From assembly GCF_018986915.1 (NCBI RefSeq), contig NZ_CP076723.1:4678228-4742227 (forward strand): a DNA stretch of 64,000 bases, read 5' to 3'. Below, piece after piece: positions 33,526-42,708 of the stretch. The notes beneath the pieces were generated by a model. The model was not told the origin of the DNA. It searched no databases and worked only from the letters and a program-made list of their open reading frames with translations. The stretch comes from Geomonas oryzisoli. Its GTDB lineage: Bacteria > Desulfobacterota > Desulfuromonadia > Geobacterales > Geobacteraceae. The position numbers were made by a program, and so were the translations under genes. Numbering within the stretch: position 1 is the first letter of the stretch; every line of letters starts with the position of its first letter.

Positions 33526-34788
33526 CTATTTCAACGGGCACTTCTTCTTGACGATATGCTCGCGCACCTCGTCCTCGAAATCCCGCAGCAGGCCGTCCAA
33601 CGGGGCCATGGCGCCGGGGGCGAGGGCGCAGAAGGTGTAGTTCAGATATTTCACGTGCTCGCGCAGGATGGCGATGTCGTCGTCCTCGCCGCGCCCGTTC
33701 TCGATCCGGGTCAGGATCTCCTTCACGTAGGGAAGGCCCTCGCGGCACGGGGTGCACCAGCCACACGACTCCCGGGCGAAGAAGTTGATCAGGTTGAGGG
33801 TCGCCTCGACCAGGCAGTGTCCCTCGTCGAAGACGATCACCCCGCCGGAGCCGAGCCGGGAGCCGGCCTTGGCCACGGTATCGTAGTCCATGGGGAGGTT
33901 CCAGTGCTCCGGTTTCAGGAACTGGGTGGACGCGCCCCCCGGGATGCAGGCCTTGAACTTCTTGCCGTCGCGCATGCCGCCGCAGGCCCCGTCGATGATG
34001 TCCCCGAGCGTGGTACCGATGGGAAGCTCCACGCAGGCGCGGTTCTTGACCGATCCGCTCACGCAGAAGAGCTTGCTGCCGGCCCCTTCAGGGTTGAGCG
34101 CGAGCCCCTTGAACCAGGCCGCGCCGTTGGCGACGATGGCCGGCACGTTGGCCAGGGTCTCGACGTTGTTGACCACGGTCGGCCCCTGCCAGAGCCCCTT
34201 CACCGCGGGAAAGGGGGGCTTGGTGCGCGGGTTGGGACGCTTTCCTTCCAGCGCGTTGATCAGCGCGGTTTCCTCCCCGCAGATGTAGCGGCCGGCGGAA
34301 AGGTGCAGGTCCAGGTCGATGGAGTGCTCGCTCCCCAGGATGTGCTCGCCGAGCAGCCCCGCCTTCTTGGCCTCCTCGATGCCCCGCGCCAGGTTGGCTG
34401 CCGCCTTCTCGTATCCCTTCCTGATGAAGATGAAGGCGTGCCGGACGCCCAGCGCGTAGCAGGCGAGCGTCATCCCCTCGATGAGGCTGTACGGGTTGTG
34501 CTCCAGGAGCACCCGGTCCTTGTAGGTTCCCGGCTCCATCTCGTCGCAGTTGCAGATGAGCCAGCGCGGGCCGGGGAGGTCGCGGGGAACGAAGGACCAC
34601 TTCCTGCCGGTGGCGAAGCCGGCTCCGCCGCGGCCGCGCAGGCCCGAGTCGAGCACCGCCTGCTGCACGTCGTTCGGGCTCATCCCGGAGAAGGCCTTCT
34701 TCAGCCCTTCGAAGCCCCCCTCCTCGCGGTACTCGTCGAAGGTCACCACGCGGTTGGGTCGGTTATGTCGGAAAAGAGGAAGTTCCAT
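33526..34788 (-). CDS. nuoF: NADH-quinone oxidoreductase subunit F
   Basis: A 420-residue FMN- and NADH-binding subunit, the entry point for electrons. GLRGRGGAGFATGRKWSFVP is the NADH/FMN loop; YICGEETALINALEGKRPNP and ESCGWCTPCREGLPYV (4Fe-4S N3) follow. The frame is open upstream within nuoE, but the start is the ATG (MELPLFRHNR) one nucleotide after nuoE's stop. The presence of NuoE, F and G shows this is an NADH-dependent complex. Confidence 0.97.
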   Translation of the reverse strand: MELPLFRHNRPNRVVTFDEYREEGGFEGLKKAFSGMSPNDVQQAVLDSGLRGRGGAGFATGRKWSFVPRDLPGPRWLICNCDEMEPGTYKDRVLLEHNPYSLIEGMTLACYALGVRHAFIFIRKGYEKAAANLARGIEEAKKAGLLGEHILGSEHSIDLDLHLSAGRYICGEETALINALEGKRPNPRTKPPFPAVKGLWQGPTVVNNVETLANVPAIVANGAAWFKGLALNPEGAGSKLFCVSGSVKNRACVELPIGTTLGDIIDGACGGMRDGKKFKACIPGGASTQFLKPEHWNLPMDYDTVAKAGSRLGSGGVIVFDEGHCLVEATLNLINFFARESCGWCTPCREGLPYVKEILTRIENGRGEDDDIAILREHVKYLNYTFCALAPGAMAPLDGLLRDFEDEVREHIVKKKCPLK

Positions 34789-34789
34789 A

Positions 34790-35263
34790 TCAGACCTTGT
34801 GCCGCTCCGCTTCCAGGATTTCGTCCACCAGTTCCGGGGTGAGGCGGCCGTAGGGGACGCCGCCCACCGACATGGCCGGGCTGTCGCCACACATCCCCAT
34901 GCAGCAGCAGGGGAGCAGGGTGAACATGCCGTCCGCGGTGGTGCCCCCCAGCCCGACGCCGAGCTTGTCCTTCAGGTGCTGGATGATCTTGTCGCAGTCG
35001 GCGCACCAGCAGGAGATGGAGTCGCAGACGTGGATCACCTTTTTCCCCACCGGACGGCGGTAGATCATCTCATAGAAGGTGGCCAGCTCCTCCACCTGCA
35101 AGGGCGAAAGCCCCAGGAGCGCCGCGGCCTCCGCTACCGCCTCGTCGGTCAGCCAGCCGTAGTGGGCCTGCAGCTCCTTCATCACATCCACGGCGGCCTC
35201 GCGCGCGGTGATGGCGGAGGCGATGCGCGCCTCCAGCGATGTTTTCAGCGTCTCGGGTATCAT
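34790..35263 (-). CDS. nuoE: NADH-quinone oxidoreductase subunit E
   Basis: A 157-residue thioredoxin-fold 2Fe-2S subunit (N1a). AHYGWLTDEAVAEAAALLGL and EELATFYEMIYRRPVGK lead to the cluster ligands CDSISCWCADC and CCCMGMCGDSPAM. These contain more Cys than usual in this region. It is coupled to nuoF at the downstream side and lies 20 nt after the nuoBCD stop. Confidence 0.96.
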   Translation of the reverse strand: MIPETLKTSLEARIASAITAREAAVDVMKELQAHYGWLTDEAVAEAAALLGLSPLQVEELATFYEMIYRRPVGKKVIHVCDSISCWCADCDKIIQHLKDKLGVGLGGTTADGMFTLLPCCCMGMCGDSPAMSVGGVPYGRLTPELVDEILEAERHKV

Positions 35264-35284
35264 CCCCAGCTCAGCTCCTTACAG

Positions 35285-37669
35285 TTACCGGTCCAGGTCC
35301 GCCAGCACGAAATCGATGGATCCGATGATGGCCAGAAAGTCCGACACCAGCCAGCCCCGGCTCAGCACCGGCAGCGACTGGATGTGCGGGAAGGTCGGGG
35401 TCCTGATCCGCATGCGGTAGGCGGTGTGCAGTCCGTCGGAAACGGCGAAGTAGCCGTATTCCCCCTTGGGTGCCTCGATCGGCGCGTAGCACTCCCCCTT
35501 GGGAGGGGACATGCCGCGCGTCGCGTTGACGAAGTGGTGGATCAGGGACTCGATGTCCTCCAGTGCGTCGCGCTTCTGGGGCAGCACGTAACGGTAATCG
35601 GAGGAAACCCAGCGTCCGCCCGGCATCCCCTCGGCGGCCTGCCTGACGATGGAGAGTGACTGGCGCATCTCCTCCATGCGCACCAGGTAGCGCGCGTAGC
35701 AATCTCCCCCTTCGGCTGTGGCCACCTGGAAGTCGAAGCGGTCGTAGCCGCAGTAGGGCATCCTCTTGCGCAGGTCCCAATCGAAGCCGCAGGCGCGCAG
35801 CATCGGCCCGGTGAGCCCCCACTCCAGCGCCTCGTCCCTGCTGATGGCGGAGACCCCTTTCAGTCGGGCCGTGAAGATCGGGTTGCCGGTCAGCAGCTTC
35901 TCGTACTCGGCAAGGCGCGGCGGGAACCATTCCAGGAAGGCCCGGACCTTGTCCAGCCACCCTTGCGGGAGGTCGTCCGCGACGCCGCCGATCCTGAACC
36001 AGGCGGGATGCATCCGTCCGCCGGTGATCAGCTCCACGATGTCGAAGATCTTTTCGCGGTCGGTGAAGGTGTAGAAGACCGGGGTCATGGCGCCGATGTC
36101 GGCGGCGAAGGTTCCGAGCCAGACCAGGTGGTTGGCGATGCGGAACAGCTCGCTCAGCATGACCCGGATGTACTGGGCGCGCTCCGGGACGTCGATGCCG
36201 CAGAGGGTTTCCACCGAGTTGACGTAGGCAAGGTTGTTCTGCACGCCGGCCAGGTAGTCGACCCGGTCGGTGTAGGGCATGTACTGGTGCCAGTTCTGGC
36301 GCTCGCCGATCTTCTCGGCGCCACGGTGGTGGTAGCCGATCTCGGTGTCCATGTCCACGATCTCCTCGCCGGAGAGCTTCAGGACGAAGCGCACGACGCC
36401 GTGGGTGCCGGGGTGCTGGGGACCGAGGTTCAGGATCAGGGTTTCGTCGTCGACGCGGTCGAAGAAGTCGCTGCCGGGCAGCGACTTGCGCCCACGCGCC
36501 TCCTCGGCGGTGTAGGGGCGCATCTCCGTGGCCCGGGAGGGGTGCTCCTTCCGGAGCGGGTGCCCTTCCCAGTCGGGGGGCATCAGTATCCTGGTCAGGT
36601 TGGGGTGACCGGCGAAGCGGATGCCGAACATGTCGTAGGCCTCCCGCTCGTACCAGTTGGCGACGGGAAAGACGGAGGTGACGCTGGGGGCCTCGGGGTA
36701 GGCCCCGTCCAGCTCGGTCTTGATCCTGATCCTGCCGGGGGTGTCGAAGCAGGTGAGGTGGTAGTTGACGGTGAAGTCGCGGAAGCTGCCGCGGTCGCGG
36801 CGGCAGGACTCGTCGACGCAGGCGATGTCCTCCAGGCGGCGGAAGGGGGAGGCCTTGCGCTCTTTGAGGTGCCGGAGCAGCTCGGGCACCAGGCGGGCCG
36901 GCGCGCGGTAGGTGAGCATGTCGGCGGCGGCCTCGTCGCGGCGCACCTCACCGTTGAAGGCCGCCTGCAGTTCCTCCTCCAGTCCAAACTCGGGGTAGGC
37001 GAGGCGGGGCTGCTTCGGGCGCCAGAGCTCGTCCGAGCGCGGCGCGGCGAAGTACGGGTGCTGCATCGCGGTGCCGCGGATCTCTATCCCCTCCATGCCG
37101 GGGCCGCGGGTGTCGCGGGATTTGGTGACGCCGTCAACGAGGATGGGCGCGACGGTCCCCTGGGTTCCTCCCTGCATGCGCAGCACCGGGCGGGTGGGGC
37201 GCTCCTCGCTCCTGATCTTCTGTTGCAGCAGCATGAGCCCTTCGAGGAAGGATTCCGGACGCGGCGGACAGCCGGGGATGTACAGGTCGACCGGCAGGAT
37301 CTGGTTGACCCCCTGCACGACGGAGTAGACATCGTACATGCCGCCGGAGTTGGCGCAGCTCCCCATGGAGATCACCCACTTCGGCTCGGCCATCTGGTCG
37401 TAGAGCCTGAGGATGCTGGGCGCCATCTTCTTGAAGACCGTCCCCGCGATCACCATGAGGTCGGCCTCGCGCGGGGTGCCGCGCAGCACCTCGGCGCCGA
37501 AGCGCGAAACGTCGTAGCGCGAGGTGAAGGAAGCCATCATTTCCACGAAGCAGCAGGAAAGCCCGAAGAACATCGGCCAGAGTGAGTTCGCCCTCCCCCA
37601 GTTGATCAGGTCGTCCAAGGAGGTGAGGAGGACGTTTTCCGGTATTTTTTCGTCGTCCCTCTCGCTCAA
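35285..37669 (-). CDS. nuoBCD: Fused NADH-quinone oxidoreductase subunits B, C and D
   Basis: A 794-residue triple fusion. Residues about 1-165 are NuoB with its cluster N2 Cys pair ([12 protein letters not shown]) and [22 protein letters not shown]. Residues about 235-390 are NuoC (30 kDa subunit: [32 protein letters not shown]). Residues about 410-794 are NuoD with [20 protein letters not shown] and [14 protein letters not shown], part of the quinone pocket. It starts at a TTG that overlaps nuoA's stop. NuoCD fusion is common, and B-C-D fusion is known from some Geobacterales. All three domains look intact. Confidence 0.96.
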   Translation of the reverse strand: MSERDDEKIPENVLLTSLDDLINWGRANSLWPMFFGLSCCFVEMMASFTSRYDVSRFGAEVLRGTPREADLMVIAGTVFKKMAPSILRLYDQMAEPKWVISMGSCANSGGMYDVYSVVQGVNQILPVDLYIPGCPPRPESFLEGLMLLQQKIRSEERPTRPVLRMQGGTQGTVAPILVDGVTKSRDTRGPGMEGIEIRGTAMQHPYFAAPRSDELWRPKQPRLAYPEFGLEEELQAAFNGEVRRDEAAADMLTYRAPARLVPELLRHLKERKASPFRRLEDIACVDESCRRDRGSFRDFTVNYHLTCFDTPGRIRIKTELDGAYPEAPSVTSVFPVANWYEREAYDMFGIRFAGHPNLTRILMPPDWEGHPLRKEHPSRATEMRPYTAEEARGRKSLPGSDFFDRVDDETLILNLGPQHPGTHGVVRFVLKLSGEEIVDMDTEIGYHHRGAEKIGERQNWHQYMPYTDRVDYLAGVQNNLAYVNSVETLCGIDVPERAQYIRVMLSELFRIANHLVWLGTFAADIGAMTPVFYTFTDREKIFDIVELITGGRMHPAWFRIGGVADDLPQGWLDKVRAFLEWFPPRLAEYEKLLTGNPIFTARLKGVSAISRDEALEWGLTGPMLRACGFDWDLRKRMPYCGYDRFDFQVATAEGGDCYARYLVRMEEMRQSLSIVRQAAEGMPGGRWVSSDYRYVLPQKRDALEDIESLIHHFVNATRGMSPPKGECYAPIEAPKGEYGYFAVSDGLHTAYRMRIRTPTFPHIQSLPVLSRGWLVSDFLAIIGSIDFVLADLDR

Positions 37670-38070
37670 GATTGTTTACCTCGCATGCGGATGGCGGACG
37701 GCCCCCAATCCAGCCCCCCCTTCATCCAGAGCCAGACCAGCCCCAGCATGAGGATGACGATGAAGACGGTGATGTGCACCAGCCCCTGGATGCCGAGCAG
37801 GTCCCAGGCCGTGGCCCAGGTCAGGATGAAAGAGCCTTCGACGTCGAAAACGATGAAGAAAATGGCGATGAGGTAAAAGGGAACGCGGGATGCGTGACGG
37901 GCGGCCCCGGTCGGGACCACCCCGGATTCGTAAGGGATGTGCTTGTCGGCGGAATCTGTGCCGGACCCAAGGAAGTAGGCCGCCGCCAGCAGGACGCCAA
38001 TGAGCCCGACCGCGAGGGCGGTATAAATGGCGAGAGGGATGAACTCGACCTGCTGTGCGGTGACTGGCAT
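37666..38070 (-). CDS. nuoA: NADH-quinone oxidoreductase subunit A
   Basis: A 134-residue, three-helix membrane subunit at the quinone-site end of complex [21 protein letters not shown] contains the ESG motif of the TMH1-2 loop that touches the quinone cavity; the second and third helices ([33 protein letters not shown]) hold the conserved Asp/Glu. It opens the operon; its stop overlaps the nuoBCD start. Confidence 0.96.
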   Translation of the reverse strand: MPVTAQQVEFIPLAIYTALAVGLIGVLLAAAYFLGSGTDSADKHIPYESGVVPTGAARHASRVPFYLIAIFFIVFDVEGSFILTWATAWDLLGIQGLVHITVFIVILMLGLVWLWMKGGLDWGPSAIRMRGKQS

Positions 38071-38114
38071 ACCGGCCTTTCAATGAGAATCACAGGGGAT
38101 TTTGGTACCCGTAT

Positions 38115-38142
38115 AATCTAGCGTAGCGCCGCCGAAAGTCAA
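38115..38142 (-). promoter_or_regulatory. Candidate promoter of the nuo operon
   Basis: On the minus strand TTGACT and TAGATT are 16 nt apart, about 45 nt before nuoA. Confidence 0.4.
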
Positions 38143-38173
38143 TTAGTCCGCGTAGTGGGATCGTATCATTAGA

Positions 38174-39568
38174 TCATGTCATCATTATCTTGCTCTTGAG
38201 GATGAGGATTTCGAAAGCCATGGCCGCTTTGGCGATCAGTTTCTGTATCTCGGGGAGCTTCTCGTCAAGCGGGGTGCTCCCCCCGCCGACGTACAATACG
38301 GCGACCACCCGCCCCATCATCAGCAGCGGCACCAGCAGATTGTTGAAGGGGGTACCGCCGCTTAAGGCTTCCATGATGGCCTGGTTGGCGGGGGTGGGCG
38401 GCATCGGGCCAAGGAAGAAGCTCTTGCTCTGATTGACCACGTTAAGCACCGACGGATCGTCCAGGGAAAGCTCCAGCCCCTCGAATTCCGGAACGGGCTT
38501 GTTGTCCACCCGCGCCATCCATCCGGTGGCGTGTCCGCCGCGCAAAAGGAAGAAGGCGACCCGTTTGAATTGGGGCCCCAGGTGGCCGGTGATCAGCTCC
38601 GCAATCCAGTCGCGGTCGTCCGCCTCGGCCAGTCCGACCAGAACGCTCTCCAGCGAGAAATCCTGCTCCGGTTCCTCGAATTCTTCCTGGTACAGTTCCG
38701 CCACTGGCGCGGCGGGTGGTGCTGCGGGCGCGGGCTGCGGGGCGGGCGGTTGGCTTGCAGGGGGCTGAGCTGCCTGCGCTGCCGCTGCCTCGGGTGCCGG
38801 AGTCGGGGTAGCAGCCGCGGGCGCCGGAGCCGGAGCCGGTTGCGCTGCTGCCGGTGCTGCCGCTGCTGCCGGTGCTGCTGCGGGGGGCGCCGCCGACGCC
38901 AGCGGTGCCGCTTCGACCTGCTCCAGCACGTCCAGGCTCAATTCCTCCAGCATGGGAAGGTCGAGGACCTCCTCCTCCACGTGCGCAGGCCACTCCTCGA
39001 GGGTCGGTTTGGGAGAGGTGGGCGGAGGGGGCGCAGTCACCACCCGTGCCGCCGGCGTGGCCGGTGAGGGAGTGGAGGAATGCGCTGCGTGCTGCCTGGT
39101 CCTGCTTCTGCTGCCGCCTTCGACGCTGATGTAACGCACGTCGCGCTTGATGCCGTAGTACTTCTCCAGGGCGGTCACGATGCGCAGCTCCGGCGCGATC
39201 ACGGGGACGATGATGTAGCCGGTGGCGAAAGCGATTTCGTCGATGGCGTGCAGGTCGGTGGGATCGACCATGGCGAGGGTGACTTTACGGTTGTTGAGGG
39301 CTATGGGAACGGCTTTGTACTTCTTGACGTAATCGAACGGAATGAGCTTTATGACGTTGGCGGGGATGTCGAGCAGTTGGCCCGGAGCGGCATGGGCGAT
39401 GCCGGTCTTCTGGCTCAGAAACTCCGCCAGGTCGTTTTCGTCCAGATACCCCATTTCCACCAGGTTGGTACCGAAACGACCTCCGAATATGGCCTGCCCT
39501 TTCAAGGTTTCATCAAGCTGGGCGGCCGTGATCTTACCTGCCTGAACCAGCATTTCTCCTAATCGCAT
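38174..39568 (-). CDS. Orphan MshEN-like protein with Pro/Ala linker and C-terminal GAF-like domain
   Basis: About 464 residues. The N-terminal half has the tandem MshEN pattern (MRLGEMLVQAGKITAAQLDE, GTNLVEMGYLDENDLAEFLS) followed by a T2SSE-N-like segment (IKLIPFDYVKKYKAVPIALN, ATGYIIVPVIAPELRIVTAL). No ATPase domain follows. A Pro/Ala-rich linker of about 100 residues separates a C-terminal alpha/beta domain (LLVPLLMMGRVVAVLYVGGG) resembling GAF or roadblock-like folds. Such a layout suggests a regulatory cyclic di-GMP effector rather than an engine. It is divergent from no partner and lies upstream of nothing obvious. Start MRLG is chosen; a TTG lies eight codons upstream. Confidence 0.75.
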   Translation of the reverse strand: MRLGEMLVQAGKITAAQLDETLKGQAIFGGRFGTNLVEMGYLDENDLAEFLSQKTGIAHAAPGQLLDIPANVIKLIPFDYVKKYKAVPIALNNRKVTLAMVDPTDLHAIDEIAFATGYIIVPVIAPELRIVTALEKYYGIKRDVRYISVEGGSRSRTRQHAAHSSTPSPATPAARVVTAPPPPTSPKPTLEEWPAHVEEEVLDLPMLEELSLDVLEQVEAAPLASAAPPAAAPAAAAAPAAAQPAPAPAPAAATPTPAPEAAAAQAAQPPASQPPAPQPAPAAPPAAPVAELYQEEFEEPEQDFSLESVLVGLAEADDRDWIAELITGHLGPQFKRVAFFLLRGGHATGWMARVDNKPVPEFEGLELSLDDPSVLNVVNQSKSFFLGPMPPTPANQAIMEALSGGTPFNNLLVPLLMMGRVVAVLYVGGGSTPLDEKLPEIQKLIAKAAMAFEILILKSKIMMT

Positions 39569-39768
39569 CTTTTCCAAGCTACCCTCCGCCAAGACATCAA
39601 ATTACACGTGCAACTTATTGAACCAGCATCATAACGTCGAGACGCCGGCCGCGATGGCAGCCGAGGCGGACGACCTGCCGAACCGGCAGATAAAGGATCT
39701 TGTTAACCAGGCGCTAATGTAGAGCCGCCGCAAGGCAATGTCAATAGCAAACGGTGACTTGCACGCCC

Positions 39769-40224
39769 TCAGCAAAGGTCGACGATGTCGTAGCAATTGC
39801 TCCCCAGTTCCACCTGGTCTCCCAGCGATTTTCCGATCAGCTCCTTGCCCAGCGGAGAGCCGGCCGTTATCACGAGGATCTCCTCGCCGTCCAGCTGCAG
39901 TTTCAGTCCCCCTTCCTGTGGCCCGATGAAGAAGGTCTTCGTTTTTCCCTCCTCGTCCTCGAGCGTCACCAGAGCTGTCAGCCTGATGCTGTCCTGCTCA
40001 CGGAAGGGCTGCAGGGGCAGGCGTTGGTAGGCTTGCAGGGCATGTTTCAGTTCCTGCGCTCGATTCGCCTGCCCTTGCGCCACGTACGATGCTTCCAGGC
40101 TGAGGGTGTCGTACTTGTTGTCGGGGATGTTTTCTTCGTGGATGGCCGCTTCATGGGCGGTTTTGGCGGCAGTGGACAAAACCGACAGGTCACGTGCCAG
40201 CCTTTCGATGATAAGCCGGAGCAA
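39769..40224 (-). CDS. GreA/GreB-like transcript cleavage factor family protein
   Basis: At least 151 residues. The N-terminal coiled-coil part (LIIERLARDLSVLSTAAKTA, HEENIPDNKYDTLSLEASYV) and the C-terminal FKBP-like part (VTLEDEEGKTKTFFIGPQEG, GSPLGKELIGKSLGDQVEL) fit a small Gre-type factor that binds RNA polymerase's secondary channel. The TTG start given has no ribosome site and cuts into the expected KSRLLRLIIERL helix. Eight codons upstream an ATC stands 6 nt after GGAAGG, with no ATG, GTG or TTG between the in-frame stop and the TTG, so initiation at AUC is possible. Confidence 0.85.
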   Translation of the reverse strand: MLRLIIERLARDLSVLSTAAKTAHEAAIHEENIPDNKYDTLSLEASYVAQGQANRAQELKHALQAYQRLPLQPFREQDSIRLTALVTLEDEEGKTKTFFIGPQEGGLKLQLDGEEILVITAGSPLGKELIGKSLGDQVELGSNCYDIVDLC

Positions 40225-40360
40225 CCGGCTTTTTCTGGTGGTTACGATGGGGAACCTTCCTAAGATTTATTACGTGCCGGTGGGCGTATCGGGACGGACT
40301 CCGGCTGTTGCAGGGGACAGATACTATAACGCGGCAGGGCATCTGTCAAAAGGAAGATGA

Positions 40361-40900
40361 TTACTTCTCCGGGTACCAGCTGATCCCGAAGAGGTGCATG
40401 TTGAGTCCGGGGTTGACCTCGCCGTTCAGGCCGGCGTTGGACATGTGCTGGAACCGGTAGGAAAGGGCGAAGGACGGGGTGAAGTGATAGATGAGACCGG
40501 CATGGGAGATGAACTGCTCGATGCCGTTGTAATCCCTCCCGCCGAACCTGTCTCGGCTGAGAACGGCGATGCTTATGCCGAGGTCGAGCTCGACGGAATC
40601 GGGATTGCCGATCGGGAAAACCGGACCAAGCGAGCCGACGAAACCGCGGTCGTCGCCGCTGGAAAGGGTGCCGGCGGTGAGCGCAACCTGGGTGGACACG
40701 CCCCAACCACCCTTGCTGCGCAAGCTCCAGGGGAGCTGGTAGGTGGCAAACCCTTCGAATATTTCGGCGCCGTTGTCCTTGCCGTCCACGGCGAATCCCC
40801 CTCGTACCCCGAAAGGCCCCCAGCTTGCGGCGGACGCGGAGCCTTCTGCCACTAAAGACAGAGCGAATGCAACCAGCAGCAGGCAGAGGTTCCTTCTCAT
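40361..40900 (-). CDS. PagL-family lipid A 3-O-deacylase (acyloxyacyl hydrolase)
   Basis: A 179-residue outer-membrane beta-barrel enzyme that removes the 3-O acyl chain from lipid A. It has a signal peptide (LLLVAFALSLVAEGSASA) and alternating strand pattern. The catalytic His/Ser pair is in SYRFQHMSNAGLNGEVNPG, the family signature, and the C-terminus ends with the aromatic FGISWYPEK as in outer-membrane barrels. It is monocistronic. Deacylation alters surface charge and permeability. Confidence 0.9.
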   Translation of the reverse strand: MRRNLCLLLVAFALSLVAEGSASAASWGPFGVRGGFAVDGKDNGAEIFEGFATYQLPWSLRSKGGWGVSTQVALTAGTLSSGDDRGFVGSLGPVFPIGNPDSVELDLGISIAVLSRDRFGGRDYNGIEQFISHAGLIYHFTPSFALSYRFQHMSNAGLNGEVNPGLNMHLFGISWYPEK

Positions 40901-41124
40901 GGCGGTCTCCAGTTGGGGGTATGATTAGCGATATAACATTAAAGCCGGTATTTTATGAAATACAAGCAGCGATGTGCAGACCCGCAGGAGATGCCGACGT
41001 ATCCGCCACGGGCGACTCTGGTAGCTGATACTGTCGCTTGCTTAAAAACATCGCTGGATGTACTATTTAGTTGACCCTATGAGGCAGACAGTGGCAGGCA
41101 GGAACAAGCCCGAAGGAGGTGGCC

Positions 41125-41496
41125 ATGAAAGGGTACCAGCTGGTAAAGGAGATCAGAGAGGCGAAGAGCGCTCATCCTGACGGGGTATTCATCAAGTGGT
41201 GGCGCAATGAGGAGGACTTCATCGACTTCGACCTGCTTGACAGGTTCATGCAGAACCTGAAAGAGAGTGAGAAGATCGACGGTTTCGAGTTGATCAATGA
41301 AGACGAGATGTGGCGTACTCTGGAAGCCCGCTGCCAGGGCAGGGTGTCGAAAGTAAACCGTGATGGTGACTGGGTGCTGCACTGGACGCCGCCGCCCAAC
41401 AGGAAGGTCGAGGAATTGGAGACAGAATATCCGTACTCCCCCGAGTCAATGGTGAAGATTCTGGACAGTGAAACGAACTACAATTACGTCGATTGA
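41125..41496 (+). CDS. Conserved hypothetical acidic protein
   Basis: A 123-residue, Glu/Asp-rich soluble protein with no signal peptide: MKGYQLVKEIREAKSAHPDG, FIKWWRNEEDFIDFDLLDR, DGDWVLHWTPPPN. AAGGAGG with a 5-nt spacer precedes the ATG. I do not recognise the family. A strong bidirectional terminator follows, between it and the converging peroxiredoxin. Confidence 0.7.
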   Translation: MKGYQLVKEIREAKSAHPDGVFIKWWRNEEDFIDFDLLDRFMQNLKESEKIDGFELINEDEMWRTLEARCQGRVSKVNRDGDWVLHWTPPPNRKVEELETEYPYSPESMVKILDSETNYNYVD

Positions 41497-41537
41497 CCGG
41501 GTTGATCTTCAGCCGCCGGCAGTTCACGAAAGAAGAG

Positions 41538-41566
41538 AGGGGCGATAAAATCGCCCCTTTTCTTTT
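41538..41566. terminator. Bidirectional terminator
   Basis: AGGGGCGA pairs with TCGCCCCT around ATAAAA-type loop; TTTTCTTTT follows on the plus strand. It lies between two converging genes. Confidence 0.85.
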
Positions 41567-41568
41567 GT

Positions 41569-42045
41569 CTAACGCCCCTTAGCCAGCATCTTGAAGAAAT
41601 CGAGGACCTTGTCCGGGTGTTCGGAAGCTTTGGCCACCTTGGGCCAGTGCTTGATCACGATTCCATCCGGTGAGATGACCACGGTAGAGCGGATGGTGCC
41701 TATGGTGGTCTTGCCGTACTGGACCTTTTCGCCGAAGGCGCCGTACGTTTTCATCACGGAGGCGTCCGGGTCGGAGAGGAGGGTGAACGGGAGCTTGAAA
41801 TCGGCGATGAACTTGTCGTGGGACTTCAGGGAATCCTTGGAAACCCCGACCAGCACCGCTCCGAGCTGCTCGAAGAGCGGGTGCAGCTTGGCGAAGCCCA
41901 CCGCCTCAGCCGTGCAGCCGGGGGTGTTGTCCCTGGGATAGAAGAAAAGAACCAGGAGTCTGCCGCGGTAATCCGCGAGCGTGTGTTCCTTGCCGTCGCT
42001 CCCCTGAAGTTTGAAATCGGGTGCTTTTTGTCCTTCCAGAAACAT
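41569..42045 (-). CDS. bcp: Peroxiredoxin, BCP/PrxQ family (1-Cys type)
   Basis: A 158-residue thiol peroxidase. FLEGQKAPDFKLQGSDGKEH and LFFYPRDNTPGCTAEAVGFA are typical of BCP, with the peroxidatic Cys in PGCT. The resolving Cys usually found five residues later (TPGCTxEACxF) is Val here (EAVGF), so the enzyme is probably 1-Cys and needs an external thiol. The start is the ATG after AAGGAGG; the much longer open frame upstream is not used. It diverges from the HELSH membrane protein gene. Confidence 0.93.
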   Translation of the reverse strand: MFLEGQKAPDFKLQGSDGKEHTLADYRGRLLVLFFYPRDNTPGCTAEAVGFAKLHPLFEQLGAVLVGVSKDSLKSHDKFIADFKLPFTLLSDPDASVMKTYGAFGEKVQYGKTTIGTIRSTVVISPDGIVIKHWPKVAKASEHPDKVLDFFKMLAKGR

Positions 42046-42177
42046 GATGGCCTCCTTGGATGTGCTTCTCATTAGCGGATAAACCATAGCAGAATGGCGG
42101 TAGTTGGCAAGGGAAATGACGATGTTGTAACCGGCTCCGATTCGGGTTATGCTGCCGCAGCTTTCTGGAGGATGGAT

Positions 42178-42708
42178 ATGGGCGGAATGTTGGAGGTGGC
42201 AGCGGATCCCGGGCGGTGGCACCACTTTGTCGGGGTGCTGCTGGTGATCGGGCTGGCGGTATTGCAGGCGCGGGTGGGGAGGGCCGGTGCCTTTTGGCAG
42301 ATCTGCTGGGCTTTGCCGGGGACGTTATTGCACGAGTTGTCCCACCTGGTGGTTGCCGTCGTTACCGGCGGGCGGCCCACAGGGTTCAGCATCATACCCC
42401 GTCGTGACGGGCCAGGGCGTTGGGTGTTGGGGTCGGTTACCATCAGCAATCCGGGACCGGTTTCCGCGTTTCCCTCCGCGTTGGCGCCGCTGTCGTTGAA
42501 CGTCGTCGCATACTACCTGTACCTGGGGTGGAGTGGGTGGTTTCCGGCCGATCTTTGGCACACCATGTTGATGTATGTCGCCATATATGTGTTCAGCTAC
42601 AGCTCGATACCGTCCGGGCAGGACCTGAAGGTTGCCGTTTCGAGTCCCGCCGGGGTGTTGCTGTACGGGGGGGCAGTAGGGTTTTGTTGGTGGCGGTGGG
42701 TTTTTTAG
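42178..42708 (+). CDS. Small multi-pass membrane protein with HELSH zinc motif (M50-like)
   Basis: A 176-residue protein with four or five hydrophobic segments. LLHELSHLVVAVVTGGRPTG holds an HExxH zinc motif at the end of a helix, as in site-2-protease-like (M50) membrane metallopeptidases. Further hydrophobic blocks are LSLNVVAYYLYLGW and MLMYVAIYVFSYSSIPSGQD; the SIPSGQD may supply the third ligand Asp, as NPDG does in S2P. The start is the ATG 6 nt after GGAGG. It overlaps the end of the opposing gene by 4 nt. Substrate unknown. Confidence 0.7.
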   Translation: MGGMLEVAADPGRWHHFVGVLLVIGLAVLQARVGRAGAFWQICWALPGTLLHELSHLVVAVVTGGRPTGFSIIPRRDGPGRWVLGSVTISNPGPVSAFPSALAPLSLNVVAYYLYLGWSGWFPADLWHTMLMYVAIYVFSYSSIPSGQDLKVAVSSPAGVLLYGGAVGFCWWRWVF

